From NCBI GenBank assembly GCA_016713535.1, contig JADJOY010000010.1, forward strand, positions 248,001 to 312,000: DNA of 64,000 nt. Reading direction: 5' to 3'. A model generated the notes under the pieces. That model saw nothing but the letters and a program-made list of their open reading frames with translations. It searched no databases and was not told the DNA's origin. Position numbers and translations under genes: made by a program. This DNA is from JADJOY01 sp016713535 [NCBI: Deltaproteobacteria bacterium] (GTDB taxonomy: Bacteria > JADJOY01). Below, one piece after another: positions 25,723 to 34,730 of the stretch. Position 1 is the first letter of the stretch; every line of letters starts with the position of its first letter.

Positions 25723-27942
25723 ATGAGCCTCTGGCCCACCCGCATGAACCGCCACCGGCTGTTCTGGCTGGTGGTGAGCTTCGGTCTCCTGATGGCGACC
25801 GAGGCGGGCTTGCAGAAGGTCTTCTCGCTCCTGGTCGGCTACGACTTCGAGAAGCACCCGCTGGGCGTCGTCTACACCCAGTTCGTGCGGGTGGTGAACG
25901 TCGCGTTCGTGGCGCTGGTGGTGTTCGCGGTGTTCCGCAAGCTGCGCCGCTTCCTGCCCAAGCTCTACGTGCTCATGGCGGGGCTCCTGCTCGCCACGGT
26001 GTGGACGGGGGTGCTCCTCGAGGTGCTACCGCGCTCGTCGCTGTGGTCGTTCCGGGCGTCGATGTGGCACATGGCGGCGGGTCAGCTCGCCACGCCCATC
26101 CTGTGCGCCTACGTGTTCCACCACGTGCTCGTGTACTTCCGCGGCGCCACGGTGGGGGAGCGTCGCGGCGGCTTCCGGCTCGCGGCGTTCACGGTGATCG
26201 TGCTCCTCATCGGTGCATTCTTCAGCGTGGTCGGGGGACCCGAGCTGCTACCGTTCCTGCGCGTCCACGGGGTGGGGGCCTGGCTGGTGCCGCCGCTGGT
26301 GGCGTGGCACATCCACTCGCGGCGTGCCCGCAAGCGCACGGATCCGGAGGCACTTGCGAGCACCGCCACGGTGCTGGGCAACCGCGGCATCCGGGTGGCA
26401 CTGGTGATCTCGGTCGTGGCGCCGGCCGTGTTCCTCGGCATCTCCGAGAACTGGATCCCGCAGCCGGTGCCGCGCTTCAGCCGCTTCTTCGAGCCGCTGC
26501 CGAAGGACCACCTGCGGCCGGTGCCGTTGCCCGAGGGCTACGAGGCGATCGCGCCCGGCGCGGGTCCGTTCGCGCCGTCGCGGATGACCACCGCGAGCGG
26601 GCTCTCGGTGCCCGTGCGCTTCCTCGCCACCGCCAACGGTTGCTCGTTCGAGGGCTGCCACACGGACATCGGCAAGCACTGGGCGGTCTCGGCGCACCGC
26701 CACTCCCGCAACCCGTTCGTGGACAAGGTGATGGGCGAACTCGAGCGCGAGCAGGGAGTGGCGGCGACGCGATTCTGCGCCGGCTGCCACGATCCGGTGA
26801 GCCTTCTCTCGGGCGAAATACGGGCGGGCGGCGCGCCGGTGCTCGGGCCCGCCAACGAGGGAGTCACCTGCCTGATGTGCCACGCGGTGCCGAACATGGC
26901 CGAGCATCCCTCGAACGGCAGCCTGGTGCTCGCCGAGACCCGCGGCTTCTTCGATCGCGCGCTCGAGCGCAACAAGTACCTGATGACCGTGCTCTTCCTC
27001 GGCGAGCACCAGCGGGAGCTCTACCATCCGGCGACGCTGCGCGCGCCCGAGCTCTGCGCGGGCTGCCACGTGCAGGAGGTGGTCCACGACGGCGGCGCGG
27101 CACCACTCGTGATCGGCGACAAGCTGGGCGACTGGCGCGCGAGCATCCACTCACGGCCGGACGGGCCGCAGGGGGTGCGGCTGTGCGTCGACTGCCACAT
27201 GCCGCCGGTGATGGAGTCGTACCAGGGGCGCTCGGTGCGCTCGCACCGGTTCCTGTCCTCGAACACGGCGCTACCCGCGCTCTACGCCGACGACGAGCGC
27301 TACGAGAGCTACTCGAAACGGTACCTGGCGGCGGTGCAGCAGGCGGCGTTCACCCACCGCGAGAACCTCGACCTCACCCGGCAGCACCTCGAGCAGGCGG
27401 TGACGCTCGCGGTGCGGGTGACCGAGGTGTCGCAAGGGGGTGAGGGCGGCGCGGGGGTTCGCGTGGGGCTGGTGACGACCGTGACCAACGATCGCGTCGG
27501 CCACAAGTTCCCGGCCGGGGCGAGCGACCTCATCGACGCCTGGCTCGAGCTCGAGGCGCGCGATGCCGCGGGCCGCGTGCTGTGGACTCAGGGTGCGCCC
27601 GCGCCCGACGGCCGCTTGCCGGCTGGCGCGATCCGTTTCGGCTCCGAGTGGTACGACGCCGCCGGCGAGCGGCTCGTCCATCACGAACTCTGGAAGCTCG
27701 CCGAGATCCGCAACGACCGCCGCATCGCGAGCGGCACCACCGACGAGCGCGCGGTGAGCTTCGCGGTGCCAGGCGATGTGGCGTGGCCGCTCACGGTACG
27801 GGTGCGACTGCGTCACCGGCGCTTCAACCCCGACTTCGCGCGCTGGGTGCTCGGTGACGAGGATGCCGCCCGCCTGCCGATCACCGACGTGCAGGATCGC
27901 AGTGTGACCGTGAACCCCCCCCGCACCGAGGGCGGCGCATGA
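25723..27942 (+). CDS. Membrane pentahaem cytochrome c (cluster B, second copy)
   Basis: 739 residues. The membrane domain (about 10-240) keeps both His pairs: His-x17-His ('WHMAAGQLATPILCAYVFHH') and His-x13-His ('VHGVGAWLVPPLVAWH'). c-Haem sites: CSFEGCH (about 306, a CX4CH), CAGCH (352), CLMCH (383), CAGCH (444), CVDCH (488). The distal histidine block 'WAVSAHRHSRNPF' follows the first site. The C-terminal beta domain contains 'GHKFPAGASDLIDAWLELEA' and ends 'RLRHRRFNPDFARWVLGDE'. It starts 10 bp after the propeller gene and overlaps the TM6 gene (ATGA at 27939). An alternative ATG at 25744 is possible. Predicted inner-membrane b/c-type electron carrier. Confidence 0.85.
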   Translation: MSLWPTRMNRHRLFWLVVSFGLLMATEAGLQKVFSLLVGYDFEKHPLGVVYTQFVRVVNVAFVALVVFAVFRKLRRFLPKLYVLMAGLLLATVWTGVLLEVLPRSSLWSFRASMWHMAAGQLATPILCAYVFHHVLVYFRGATVGERRGGFRLAAFTVIVLLIGAFFSVVGGPELLPFLRVHGVGAWLVPPLVAWHIHSRRARKRTDPEALASTATVLGNRGIRVALVISVVAPAVFLGISENWIPQPVPRFSRFFEPLPKDHLRPVPLPEGYEAIAPGAGPFAPSRMTTASGLSVPVRFLATANGCSFEGCHTDIGKHWAVSAHRHSRNPFVDKVMGELEREQGVAATRFCAGCHDPVSLLSGEIRAGGAPVLGPANEGVTCLMCHAVPNMAEHPSNGSLVLAETRGFFDRALERNKYLMTVLFLGEHQRELYHPATLRAPELCAGCHVQEVVHDGGAAPLVIGDKLGDWRASIHSRPDGPQGVRLCVDCHMPPVMESYQGRSVRSHRFLSSNTALPALYADDERYESYSKRYLAAVQQAAFTHRENLDLTRQHLEQAVTLAVRVTEVSQGGEGGAGVRVGLVTTVTNDRVGHKFPAGASDLIDAWLELEARDAAGRVLWTQGAPAPDGRLPAGAIRFGSEWYDAAGERLVHHELWKLAEIRNDRRIASGTTDERAVSFAVPGDVAWPLTVRVRLRHRRFNPDFARWVLGDEDAARLPITDVQDRSVTVNPPRTEGGA

Positions 27943-28751
27943 TGGTGGATCTCGAGACCACCCCCGACGCGCTGGTGTTGCTGGGAGTCGTGGCGCTGCT
28001 CTTCGTCGTGGATCTCACACACTCGCTCGTCGCCCGCGGCGGCTTCGTCACGCGGCGCTTCTTCGGGTTCGCGCTCACGTTCTTCCTGCTCAAAGGTCTG
28101 GTCGACGTGCCCCGCACCGTGGACGAGACGCCGTTCGTCATGAACTTCGGGCTCCTGGCGCACGGTCGATTCAACCTGGGCGTGCACTTGCTGCTCCTGC
28201 CGCTGCTTCGCTGCTCGCTTGCCTACCTGGGCTTCGGCGCGGCCTCCGCGTTCCTGCGCTGGAAGCGGCGTGGCGACGTACGGTTCTTCCGCCTGAACGG
28301 GTTCTCGATGCTCGCGTACTGCTCGCTCGGCGTGGTCGTGGAGGGCCTGAACACCCACTTCCACTGGTGGACGTGGAAGATGGACGTCGGCGGCCAGGCG
28401 CCGGGCGGCGCTGCGGTGGGCTGGTTCGCGTTGTGGATGGTGTGGGGGATCGGCTGCTTTCCGTCGGTGCTCCTCAACTTCCTCGACGTGAAGCCCCGCG
28501 GCAGCCGCCCGCCCCGAACCTGGCGTTTCGGGCTCGCCTACCTGCTCGGCTACTGGGTGCTGGTGATCGGGGTCTCGGCGGTGGCGCCGATGCTGCGGAA
28601 CCCGGTGATCTTCCTGCTCGCGCTCTTCGAGCTCGGCAGCGCATTCGTCCCCGGCGGGCCGCGGGTGATCCCGCTGCTGCGCCAGCCGGCGGAGCCGGGC
28701 CTTCCACTCCATCGTAGTGACACGCGTCGCATACCCGGCGATCGCCGATGA
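27939..28751 (+). CDS. Six-helix membrane protein of the TM6 family (cluster B)
   Basis: 270 residues; six or seven helices. Conserved blocks: 'LLKGLVDVPRTVDETPFVMN' (about 47-66), 'FHWWTWKMD' (about 143), 'APMLRNPVIF' (about 219). The gene overlaps the cytochrome upstream by ATGA, so it is translated with it. Together with 5879-6562 and the N-domain at 21177 this gives three homologues in one window, all tied to pentahaem cytochromes. No described family is recognised. Confidence 0.8.
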   Translation: MMVDLETTPDALVLLGVVALLFVVDLTHSLVARGGFVTRRFFGFALTFFLLKGLVDVPRTVDETPFVMNFGLLAHGRFNLGVHLLLLPLLRCSLAYLGFGAASAFLRWKRRGDVRFFRLNGFSMLAYCSLGVVVEGLNTHFHWWTWKMDVGGQAPGGAAVGWFALWMVWGIGCFPSVLLNFLDVKPRGSRPPRTWRFGLAYLLGYWVLVIGVSAVAPMLRNPVIFLLALFELGSAFVPGGPRVIPLLRQPAEPGLPLHRSDTRRIPGDRR

Positions 28752-28792
28752 CGCGTGCATCGACGGCACCGGCGTTCGCCGCAGGTTCGGAG

Positions 28793-28847
28793 GGACCGCC
28801 TCCCGGCGGTCCGACGAGGATCGGACACGGCGCGCCGGAGGCGCGCC
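28793..28847 (+). repeat. Two G/C-rich hairpins of the intergenic repeat family
   Basis: GGACCGCC-TCCC-GGCGGTCC (28793-28812) and GGCGCGCC-GGA-GGCGCGCC (28829-28847). The second is the mirror of the hairpin at 31002-31020. They lie in the gap downstream of the TM6 gene, upstream of the CSLREA gene. Confidence 0.6.
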
Positions 28848-28934
28848 CTCCGAAGGAAGGCGTGCGTTCGGCCCGCGCGAGCGCGGTTAGGGCGCGTTCC
28901 ATTCCCGAACGTGGCGCAGGCCCTGCGCGATCGG

Positions 28935-28940
28935 TACAGT
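28935..28940 (+). promoter_or_regulatory. Candidate -10 element upstream of 28979
   Basis: GGTACAGTCGACCG: TACAGT 44 bp before the ATG at 28979. Confidence 0.4.
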
Positions 28941-28978
28941 CGACCGATGGCGCAGCGTGCGCCCAACGGGAGATCGGG

Positions 28979-30951
28979 ATGAGCGTGTTTGCATCGGAGG
29001 ACCGCCGTCGCATGGCGCGCCCAGTCGCGACGTCTGCTTTGGCGCTCGGGATCGTGCTCGCGGCGAGCGTGGCCTCGGCCACCACCTACACCGTGAGTCT
29101 CACCGCCGACGACGCGAACCTCGGCGCCACCGGCAACTGCACGCTGCGCGAGGCGATCCTGGCGGCGAACACCAACGCGGCGGTAGACGCGTGCGCGGCC
29201 GGCTCGGTGGGCCAGGACACGATCATCCTGGCGGCGGGCACGTACGCGCTCACGATCGGCGGCAAGGGCGAGGACTTGAGCGCTACCGGCGACCTCGACG
29301 TCCGCGAGGCGCTGGTCCTCCAGGGCGCCTCCGCCGCGTCCACGACGATCGACGGCTCGGCGCTGGGCGATCGTTTGCTCCAGGTCGCCGCGGGCGTGAC
29401 CGCGCGGGTGAGCGACCTCACGCTCTCCGGCGGGCGTCTCTCCGGCGGTAACGCCGAGTCGGTGGCGGGCGGCGGCGTCTGGAACGACGGCGCCCTCACG
29501 CTGACGCGGGTGCGGGTCACCGACAACCGCGCCACCGGCGGAAACAGCGCCAACGCCTCGGCGAACGGCGGCAGCGGCTCCGCCGCGGGCATCCTAAACT
29601 CGAGCACCGGCGCGCTGGTCCTCGACACCGTCGAGGTCAGCTCGAACGTCGCGGCCGGCGGTAACGGTGGCCTGAGCTGCTGCTCGATGTCGTGCTCGTG
29701 CATGCAGGGCTCGTCGGGCGGTGGAGCGTCGGCGGGCGGCATCCTCAACCAGGGCGTCTTCTCGATCCGCAAGTCGACGATCCAGGACAACTCGGCGGCC
29801 GGCGGCAACGGCTCTTACTTCGCCACGGCGGGGGCGGCGTCCGGAGGCGGACTGCTCACCGTTGGTGCCACGGCCTCGGTCCTCGACACGCTCTTCGCTC
29901 GCAACCACGCCACCGCGGGCAGCGCGCTCGGGACCAACTCGGCGTTCGGGGGTGCCCTCTACGTCGGCGGCGGCGTCGCGACGATCGAGCAGAGCCTCCT
30001 CGCCGAGAACACGGTCCAGGCCACTCCCTCGAGCCTGGTCAACAACGGCAGCCCGGCGGGTGGCGCGGGCGCCTTCGTGGCCACCGGCGCGACCCTCCAC
30101 GTCAAGAGCTCCACCTTGGCCAAGAACGTGGCGACGGCCAGCCCCGCGCCCACGATCGGCAGCTACGTCGGCGGCGCGGCGTCGGGCGGCGCGATCGACT
30201 CCGACGGTACCGTGGTCCTCGAAGGCGTCACCCTCGCCGAGAACCAGGCGATCGCCGGTGCTGCCGGCACAGGCACCGCGGGCGCGGCGCAGGAGGCGCG
30301 CTCCACTCCGACGGTACGATCTCGATCGTGAACTCCGTGTTCGCTGCGAACGTCGCGGCGGTGTCCGGTGGCTCGAGCAGCAGCGAGGCCTGCGAGGTCA
30401 CGGTGCCGGTCACGTCGCTGGGCGGGAACCTCGAGAGCCCGGCCAACACCTGCGGGCTCGGCGCCAGCGGCGACCTGAACTCGGTGACCCCGGCAGCCCT
30501 CGCGCTGCAGGCGCTCGCCAACAACGGCGGCGCGACGTGGACGTATGCTCTCGGCGCTGGCAGCGTCGCGATCAACACCGGCGCGTCAGGGGCGTGCTCG
30601 ACCTACGACCAGCGCCACTACACGCGCAGCGGCGTGTGCGATCGCGGCGCCTACGAGGCGAACGGCACGCCGTGCACCGACGCCGACTACGACGGGTACT
30701 CGCTCGAGGGCGGGGCGTGCGGCGCCGTTGACTGAAACGACGCCAGCGCGGTGGTCAATCCGGGCGCGGTCGAGATCCCGGGGAACGGCATGGACGACGA
30801 CTGCAACGCCAGCACGCCGGGGTGCGCCTCCCCACAGCTCGCCGAAGCGGCGGCGGGCAGCGGCACCCCGGGCACGACCGGACTCGGCGGGACGCTGAGC
30901 GCCGCGGCGTTCCTGTTCGTCGCGATCCGCTCGATGCGCCGGAGGAGCTGA
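28979..30951 (+). pseudogene. CSLREA-type beta-helix surface protein, one frameshift and one in-frame TGA
   Basis: Start ATG 28979 with GGAGA upstream; signal peptide ending 'VASA'. The CSLREA block 'GNCTLREAILAANTNAAVDA' follows, then Gly/Asn-rich beta-helix repeats with 'GGGVWNDGALTLTRVRVTDN' units and a Cys cluster (SCCSMSCSCM) near residue 240. Near 30290 the frame shifts by one base; the helix continues ('GGALHSDGTISIVNSVFAAN') and leads to a metal-binding type motif. There a TGA (30733-30735) replaces the expected Cys codon of 'DCNDASAVVNPGAVE'. After it the frame carries on with 'NGMDDDCNAS' and a sorting-type tail ending 'FVAIRSMRRRS' at 30951. Conservation beyond both lesions suggests recent damage, recoding or sequence error. 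Confidence 0.75.
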
Positions 30952-31001
30952 GCGAACGCACGCGCCCTCCAACGATCCGATCGCGATCGATCGATCTGGA
31001 G

Positions 31002-31094
31002 GGCGCGCCTCCGGCGCGCCGCGGCCGCGAAGGATCGCGGCCCTCCATCGGCCGCGCCAGGGTCACGCTGGGGGCGTCGACGAAGCGACGCCCC
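31002..31094 (+). repeat. Three consecutive hairpins of the intergenic repeat family
   Basis: GGCGCGCC-TCC-GGCGCGCC (31002-31020), GGCCGCGA-AGGA-TCGCGGCC (31023-31042) and GGGGCGTCG-ACGAAG-CGACGCCCC (31071-31094). The middle hairpin recurs exactly at 34634-34653. They lie between convergent genes, so they may also end transcription, although no T tracts are present. Confidence 0.65.
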
Positions 31095-31112
31095 TCCAGC
31101 CGATCCGGCGGG

Positions 31113-32980
31113 TCAGTTCGCGCTGAGGCCCGCGTAGAGGGTCGGGATTCGCTTGCCGTTGTAGCCGGTCCACGCGACGCCCGTGGTCGTGCCCTTGACC
31201 TGCACCTCCCACACCTTGTGGTTGTCGGACTTCCGCACCTCCGCGAAGCGAATCCAGCGCAGCCCGAGCGGGTAGCTGTCCCAGAGACCGGTGTCGCTCA
31301 CCAGCACGTTGCCGTTGGGGAGTAGGTCCGCGTCGCCGGTGAAGATCGAGAACAGCGGCGGGTTGTAGGCGGGGTCCTCCCACGTCCAGACCTGGGCCAC
31401 GGTGCCGTTGGCGCCGTCGGTCGCGTACTCGACCGGGCGGCTGTACTCGGGGAGCTGCCGCGAGTTGCCGTTGTCGTAGAGCATGAGGTGGCCGTTGGGC
31501 AGCAGGTCGGGGGCGTGCTGATGGAGCGGTAGCAGCCCCGGTCCGACCAGCGTCAGGAACGGCCAGGCGTCATCGCCGGTGCTCCCGACCAGTTGGATCC
31601 GAGCACCCAGATCAGCTCGCCGGTGGCGCGGCTCACCTTGAAGACCGCGTCCTGCTGGCGCATCGAGACCAGGAACGAGTCGTCGCTCGCGTCGTAGACC
31701 ACGCCGTTGGCGCCGGTGAGCGTGCGCGAGTCGGCGCCGAAGAGGTCGGGCCACACCGGGATGATCCAGCCCAACCCGTCGATCACCCGGTACGGATCGA
31801 GCACGTTCCAGAGCGAATAGAGCCGCACCGGCTGGCCGTCGCGGGTGAACTCGGCGATGCCGTCGGCCACTACCTTGTACGTGAGGTTCCCCGGATAGCC
31901 GCCGACCTCGCGCATCTCAGGGTAGAGCGTCACGAGGTTGCCGTTGGGCAGCTCGGTGACCATGTGGTGGAGCGCCGGCACGCCGATCTGCGCCGCGGTG
32001 TAGCGGCGGATCTCGTTCCCGAGCATGTCGATCTCGACGATCGTGCCGTTCGAGGCGTAGAGCACGTGGCCGTTCGACAGGTACTCGACGTCGTCGATCT
32101 TGGCCTGCACCACGTGGTACCAGACCAGCTTCCCGCCCGCGTCGAGCGCGTAGATGTTGCCGACGGGGTGGTTTAGATCGTTGCCGGTGTGCGCGGGGAA
32201 GAGCGTGTAGCCCGGCTGCATCGCCGCCGGCTCGCTCACGAGTGTGGTGAGCGGCGGCATGAAGTCGACGGGCAGCGGCGCGGGGTGGATCGGCACCGTG
32301 GCGGTGATGGACGAGGAGCCGTCGTCGGCGCTGAAGTGGACCACGTGGTCGGTGTCCACGCGCAGTCCGAGCAGCGTCACACGGTGATGGCCGCCACCGC
32401 TCGTGGACGCGATCCCCTGCGACGGGATCGGGATGGATCCGGCCGCGCTGGTCACCCACGCGGTCACGGTGGAAGCGTGCGCGGTGTCGAAGTCGATGAA
32501 CCAGCACAGGTGGTTGTGCGGGTTCGGCGTCATCGCCAGATTCACCATGAAGTTCGCGGTCCCGGACGCGACGGCGACGTTGATCGGCTTCGAGTCCTCG
32601 TTGAGCCGCCGCACCACCAGCGGGTAGGTGCCGTTGAGCTTCCCGTACGGCAGACGAGCCTGGATCTCGGCGTCGGCCCAGCTCACGACCTCGAGGACCT
32701 GGCCATCGAACGTGACCTGGTCACCGGTCTGGGGAGCCGCGCCGAAGCCGCTGCCGTGGATCTTCACGACCTGCTGTGGTGCGGCGGGGTTGGGTTCCAC
32801 CGCTGTCACCTGGTGACAGCCGGCCAGGAGGATCGGAAGCGCCGCGCGGACGGCCTCATCGAAGTCGGGATCCGAGGGTGCGCGACCCCCGCTGGCCGAA
32901 ACGGAACACGTCGTTGGATCGCATGCACACCTCTCCCTGGGCGCGCAAACGCACCCCCGGATGACTTTCGCAAGTTCCAC
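31113..32980 (-). pseudogene. Arylsulfotransferase-like beta-propeller protein with IPT domain, frameshifted
   Basis: An exported ASST-type six-bladed propeller. The N-terminal region has a lipoprotein-like 'ALPILLAGC', then an IPT/TIG domain ('VVKIHGSGFGAAPQTGDQV'). The propeller contains 'PALHHMVTELPNGNLVTLYP', and in the second frame 'LHQHAPDLLPNGHLMLYDNG' and 'ADLLPNGNVLVSDTG', typical of arylsulfotransferase repeats. The frame changes near 31580 ('IWVLGSNW' in one frame, 'DDAWPFLTLVGPG' in the next). The start is doubtful: the long N-terminus from 32980 is Cys-rich and unlike a signal peptide. An ATG at 32859 in another frame would give 'MRPSARRF' before the lipobox if a base is missing near 32840. 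Catalysis is not assured. Confidence 0.7.
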
Positions 32981-33042
32981 CCACTGTGAGCAAGGTCACT
33001 GCGATCGGTGGCGCGCGCTGGCGCGCGGAGGCGCCGGGGAGC

Positions 33043-33048
33043 TACGAT
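33043..33048 (+). promoter_or_regulatory. Candidate -10 element upstream of 33114
   Basis: GAGCTACGATCGAC: TACGAT 66 bp before the likely ATG. Same context as 42443. Confidence 0.35.
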
Positions 33049-33113
33049 CGACTACTGACTTTTTCGGATGGCGCCTTCCTCCGCGGTGGCCGCGCGGCGC
33101 TCTCGGAGCTTCG

Positions 33114-34631
33114 ATGGTCCACGGCCCTGGCTCGCGGCGGCACCTCGAAAACGACCTTCGACATCGACAACCCTGGTTCCGAACCGCCGCCCTCGGCGCC
33201 GGCCTCGCCGCGCTGACGGCTGGATGGCTCGATCCGGCGAGCGCGGCCCCTATCGCCCCGTGGGCCGAGCTGCACGGCGAGCCGGCGGCCTACGGCGATA
33301 TGTAGGGGCAGTCCGTCTACATCGACAAGGACGGCAACACCGTCGTAGTCGGGGCGATCGCGTCGTCGCAGATCGCCGGCGGAAACGGAGTGGGTGAGGC
33401 GTTCGTCTACGAGCGCAGCGGTAACGCCTGGACCCAGACGGCTCGGCTCACGCCGTCGGATCCGCAGCCCGACTACTGGTTCGGCGCTGCCGTGGCGGTC
33501 GACGGCGGCACGATCGCGGTCGGCGCGAGCGGCCCGGTGCTGCCCAACCCCCCGACAAGCTACGCGGGCGCCGTCTACCTCTACGAGAAGGTCGCCGGAC
33601 AGTGGGCGCAGACCGCCAAGATCGTCCCCAGCGATCCCTTGCCGAGCAACTACTTCGGCTACGCGCTGGCGCTCCACGGCGACACGCTCGTGATCGGGGC
33701 GTTCTGGTTCCACAAGGCCTGCGTGTTCCAGCGAATCAGCGGGGTGTGGACCCAGACCCAGGTGCTCGCCGGCGGGGCCACCGGCGAGTGGCACTTCGGC
33801 GAGACGATCGACATCGACAGTTCGGGCACACGCATGGCGATCGGCGCCCACCTCGCGGACGGTACGATCGCCAATCAGGGCTCGGTGCTCGTCTACGAGA
33901 AGAGCGGCAACACCTGGGTCAAGACGGCGCGGTTCGTCGCCAACGATCCGGAGACCGAGTCGCGCTTCGGTCAGTTCGTGGCGATCGAGGGCGACACGGT
34001 GTTGGTGGGCGCGCGCCTCAAGGACGACTTCGCCATCGACGCGGGCGCGGCCTACGTGTTCGGTCGTCAGCCCGACGGCTCGTGGTCCCAGACCCAGAAG
34101 CTCAACGCGAGCGACCCGGCCGCGGGGGACGTGTTCGGCATCTACGGCGGGCTGCTCGGCAACAAGCTCTTCGTAGGTGCTCCCGGCCACGCCGTTGGTG
34201 GAACCCTGGCCGGCGCGGTCTACGAGTTCGATCGGTCCGGGACGAGCTGGGTCCAGACCAAGCGCATCGATGGCACCACCCTCGACAGCCTGGGCTTCTG
34301 TCTCGCGGTCGCCCACGGCTACGTGGCGGTGACCGCGCCACGCTCCGACACCTACGCGACCAAGGGCGGTCGGGCCTTTCTCGTCGCGGTCACGGACGCC
34401 GACGCCGACACCGTGCCGGACGAATACGACAACTGCCCGACGGTCGCGAACGCCAACCAGGCGGACGCGGATCACGACAACATCGGGGACCTGTGCGAGC
34501 CGGTGGGTTGCCCGAGCGCGATCCAGCGCGGTACCGGCGGTTCGAGTGCCAACCTCGCGCCGACCGCGCTCGCGCTCGCCGCGCTCTTCGCCGCGCGGTC
34601 CCTACGCGGCGCGCGTCGCCGCCCGCGCTGA
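33114..34631 (+). pseudogene. FG-GAP (integrin-like) surface protein with TSP3 repeat and sorting tail; in-frame TAG
   Basis: An ATG at 33114 opens a signal peptide ('TAALGAGLAALTAGW', cleavage after 'ASA'). At 33303-33305 a TAG interrupts 'GEPAAYGDM-stop-GQSVYIDKDG' exactly where FG-GAP blades read GDxFGxSV. The same frame then continues 442 codons: blades 'DYWFGAAVAVDGGTIAVGA' and 'SNYFGYALALHGDTLVIGA', about seven in all. A calcium-binding thrombospondin type 3 repeat ('DEYDNCPTVANANQADADHD') and a tail 'LALAALFAARSLRGARRRPR' end the protein. Without readthrough, a start inside (for example the GTG at 33390) would lack the signal peptide. Likely a cell-surface protein. Confidence 0.7.
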
Positions 34632-34633
34632 GC

Positions 34634-34705
34634 CGGCCGCGAAGGATCGCGGCCCTCCGGAGGGTGACCGACTGGCTGGAGGGCGGCCGCTTCGTCGGCC
34701 TCCCC
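34634..34705 (+). repeat. Hairpins of the intergenic repeat family
   Basis: GGCCGCGA-AGGA-TCGCGGCC (34634-34653) is identical to 31023-31042, including the flanking CCTCC. It is followed by CCTCCGGAGGG and by a longer imperfect hairpin starting GGAGGGCGGCCGC near 34678 and ending GGCCTCCCC. Located between convergent surface-protein genes. Confidence 0.65.
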
Positions 34706-34730
34706 AACCCATCCTGGTTCCGGCGTCCGG

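Noticed and set aside
28752-28978. N-terminal extension of the CSLREA protein
   Set aside because: The upstream in-frame sequence is made of hairpin repeats; the ATG at 28979 has a ribosome site and starts the signal peptide.
30733-30790. A true selenoprotein at the TGA
   Set aside because: Only a tiny CCA/TGG hairpin follows; no bacterial SECIS-like structure, and the gene also has a frameshift. Kept only as a possibility to test.
30985-30995. GATCGATCGATC run as a possible CRISPR or replication motif
   Set aside because: Single short run; no spaced repeats and no DnaA-box cluster nearby.
33303-33305. Genome-wide TAG reassignment as the explanation for internal TAG codons
   Set aside because: Other genes in the window (for example 6562 and 18757) end at TAG without conserved sequence beyond.
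33042-34475. 477-codon open frame on the minus strand opposite the FG-GAP gene with TAG
   Set aside because: Considered because the plus frame is interrupted, but the plus strand encodes canonical FG-GAP and TSP3 repeats.
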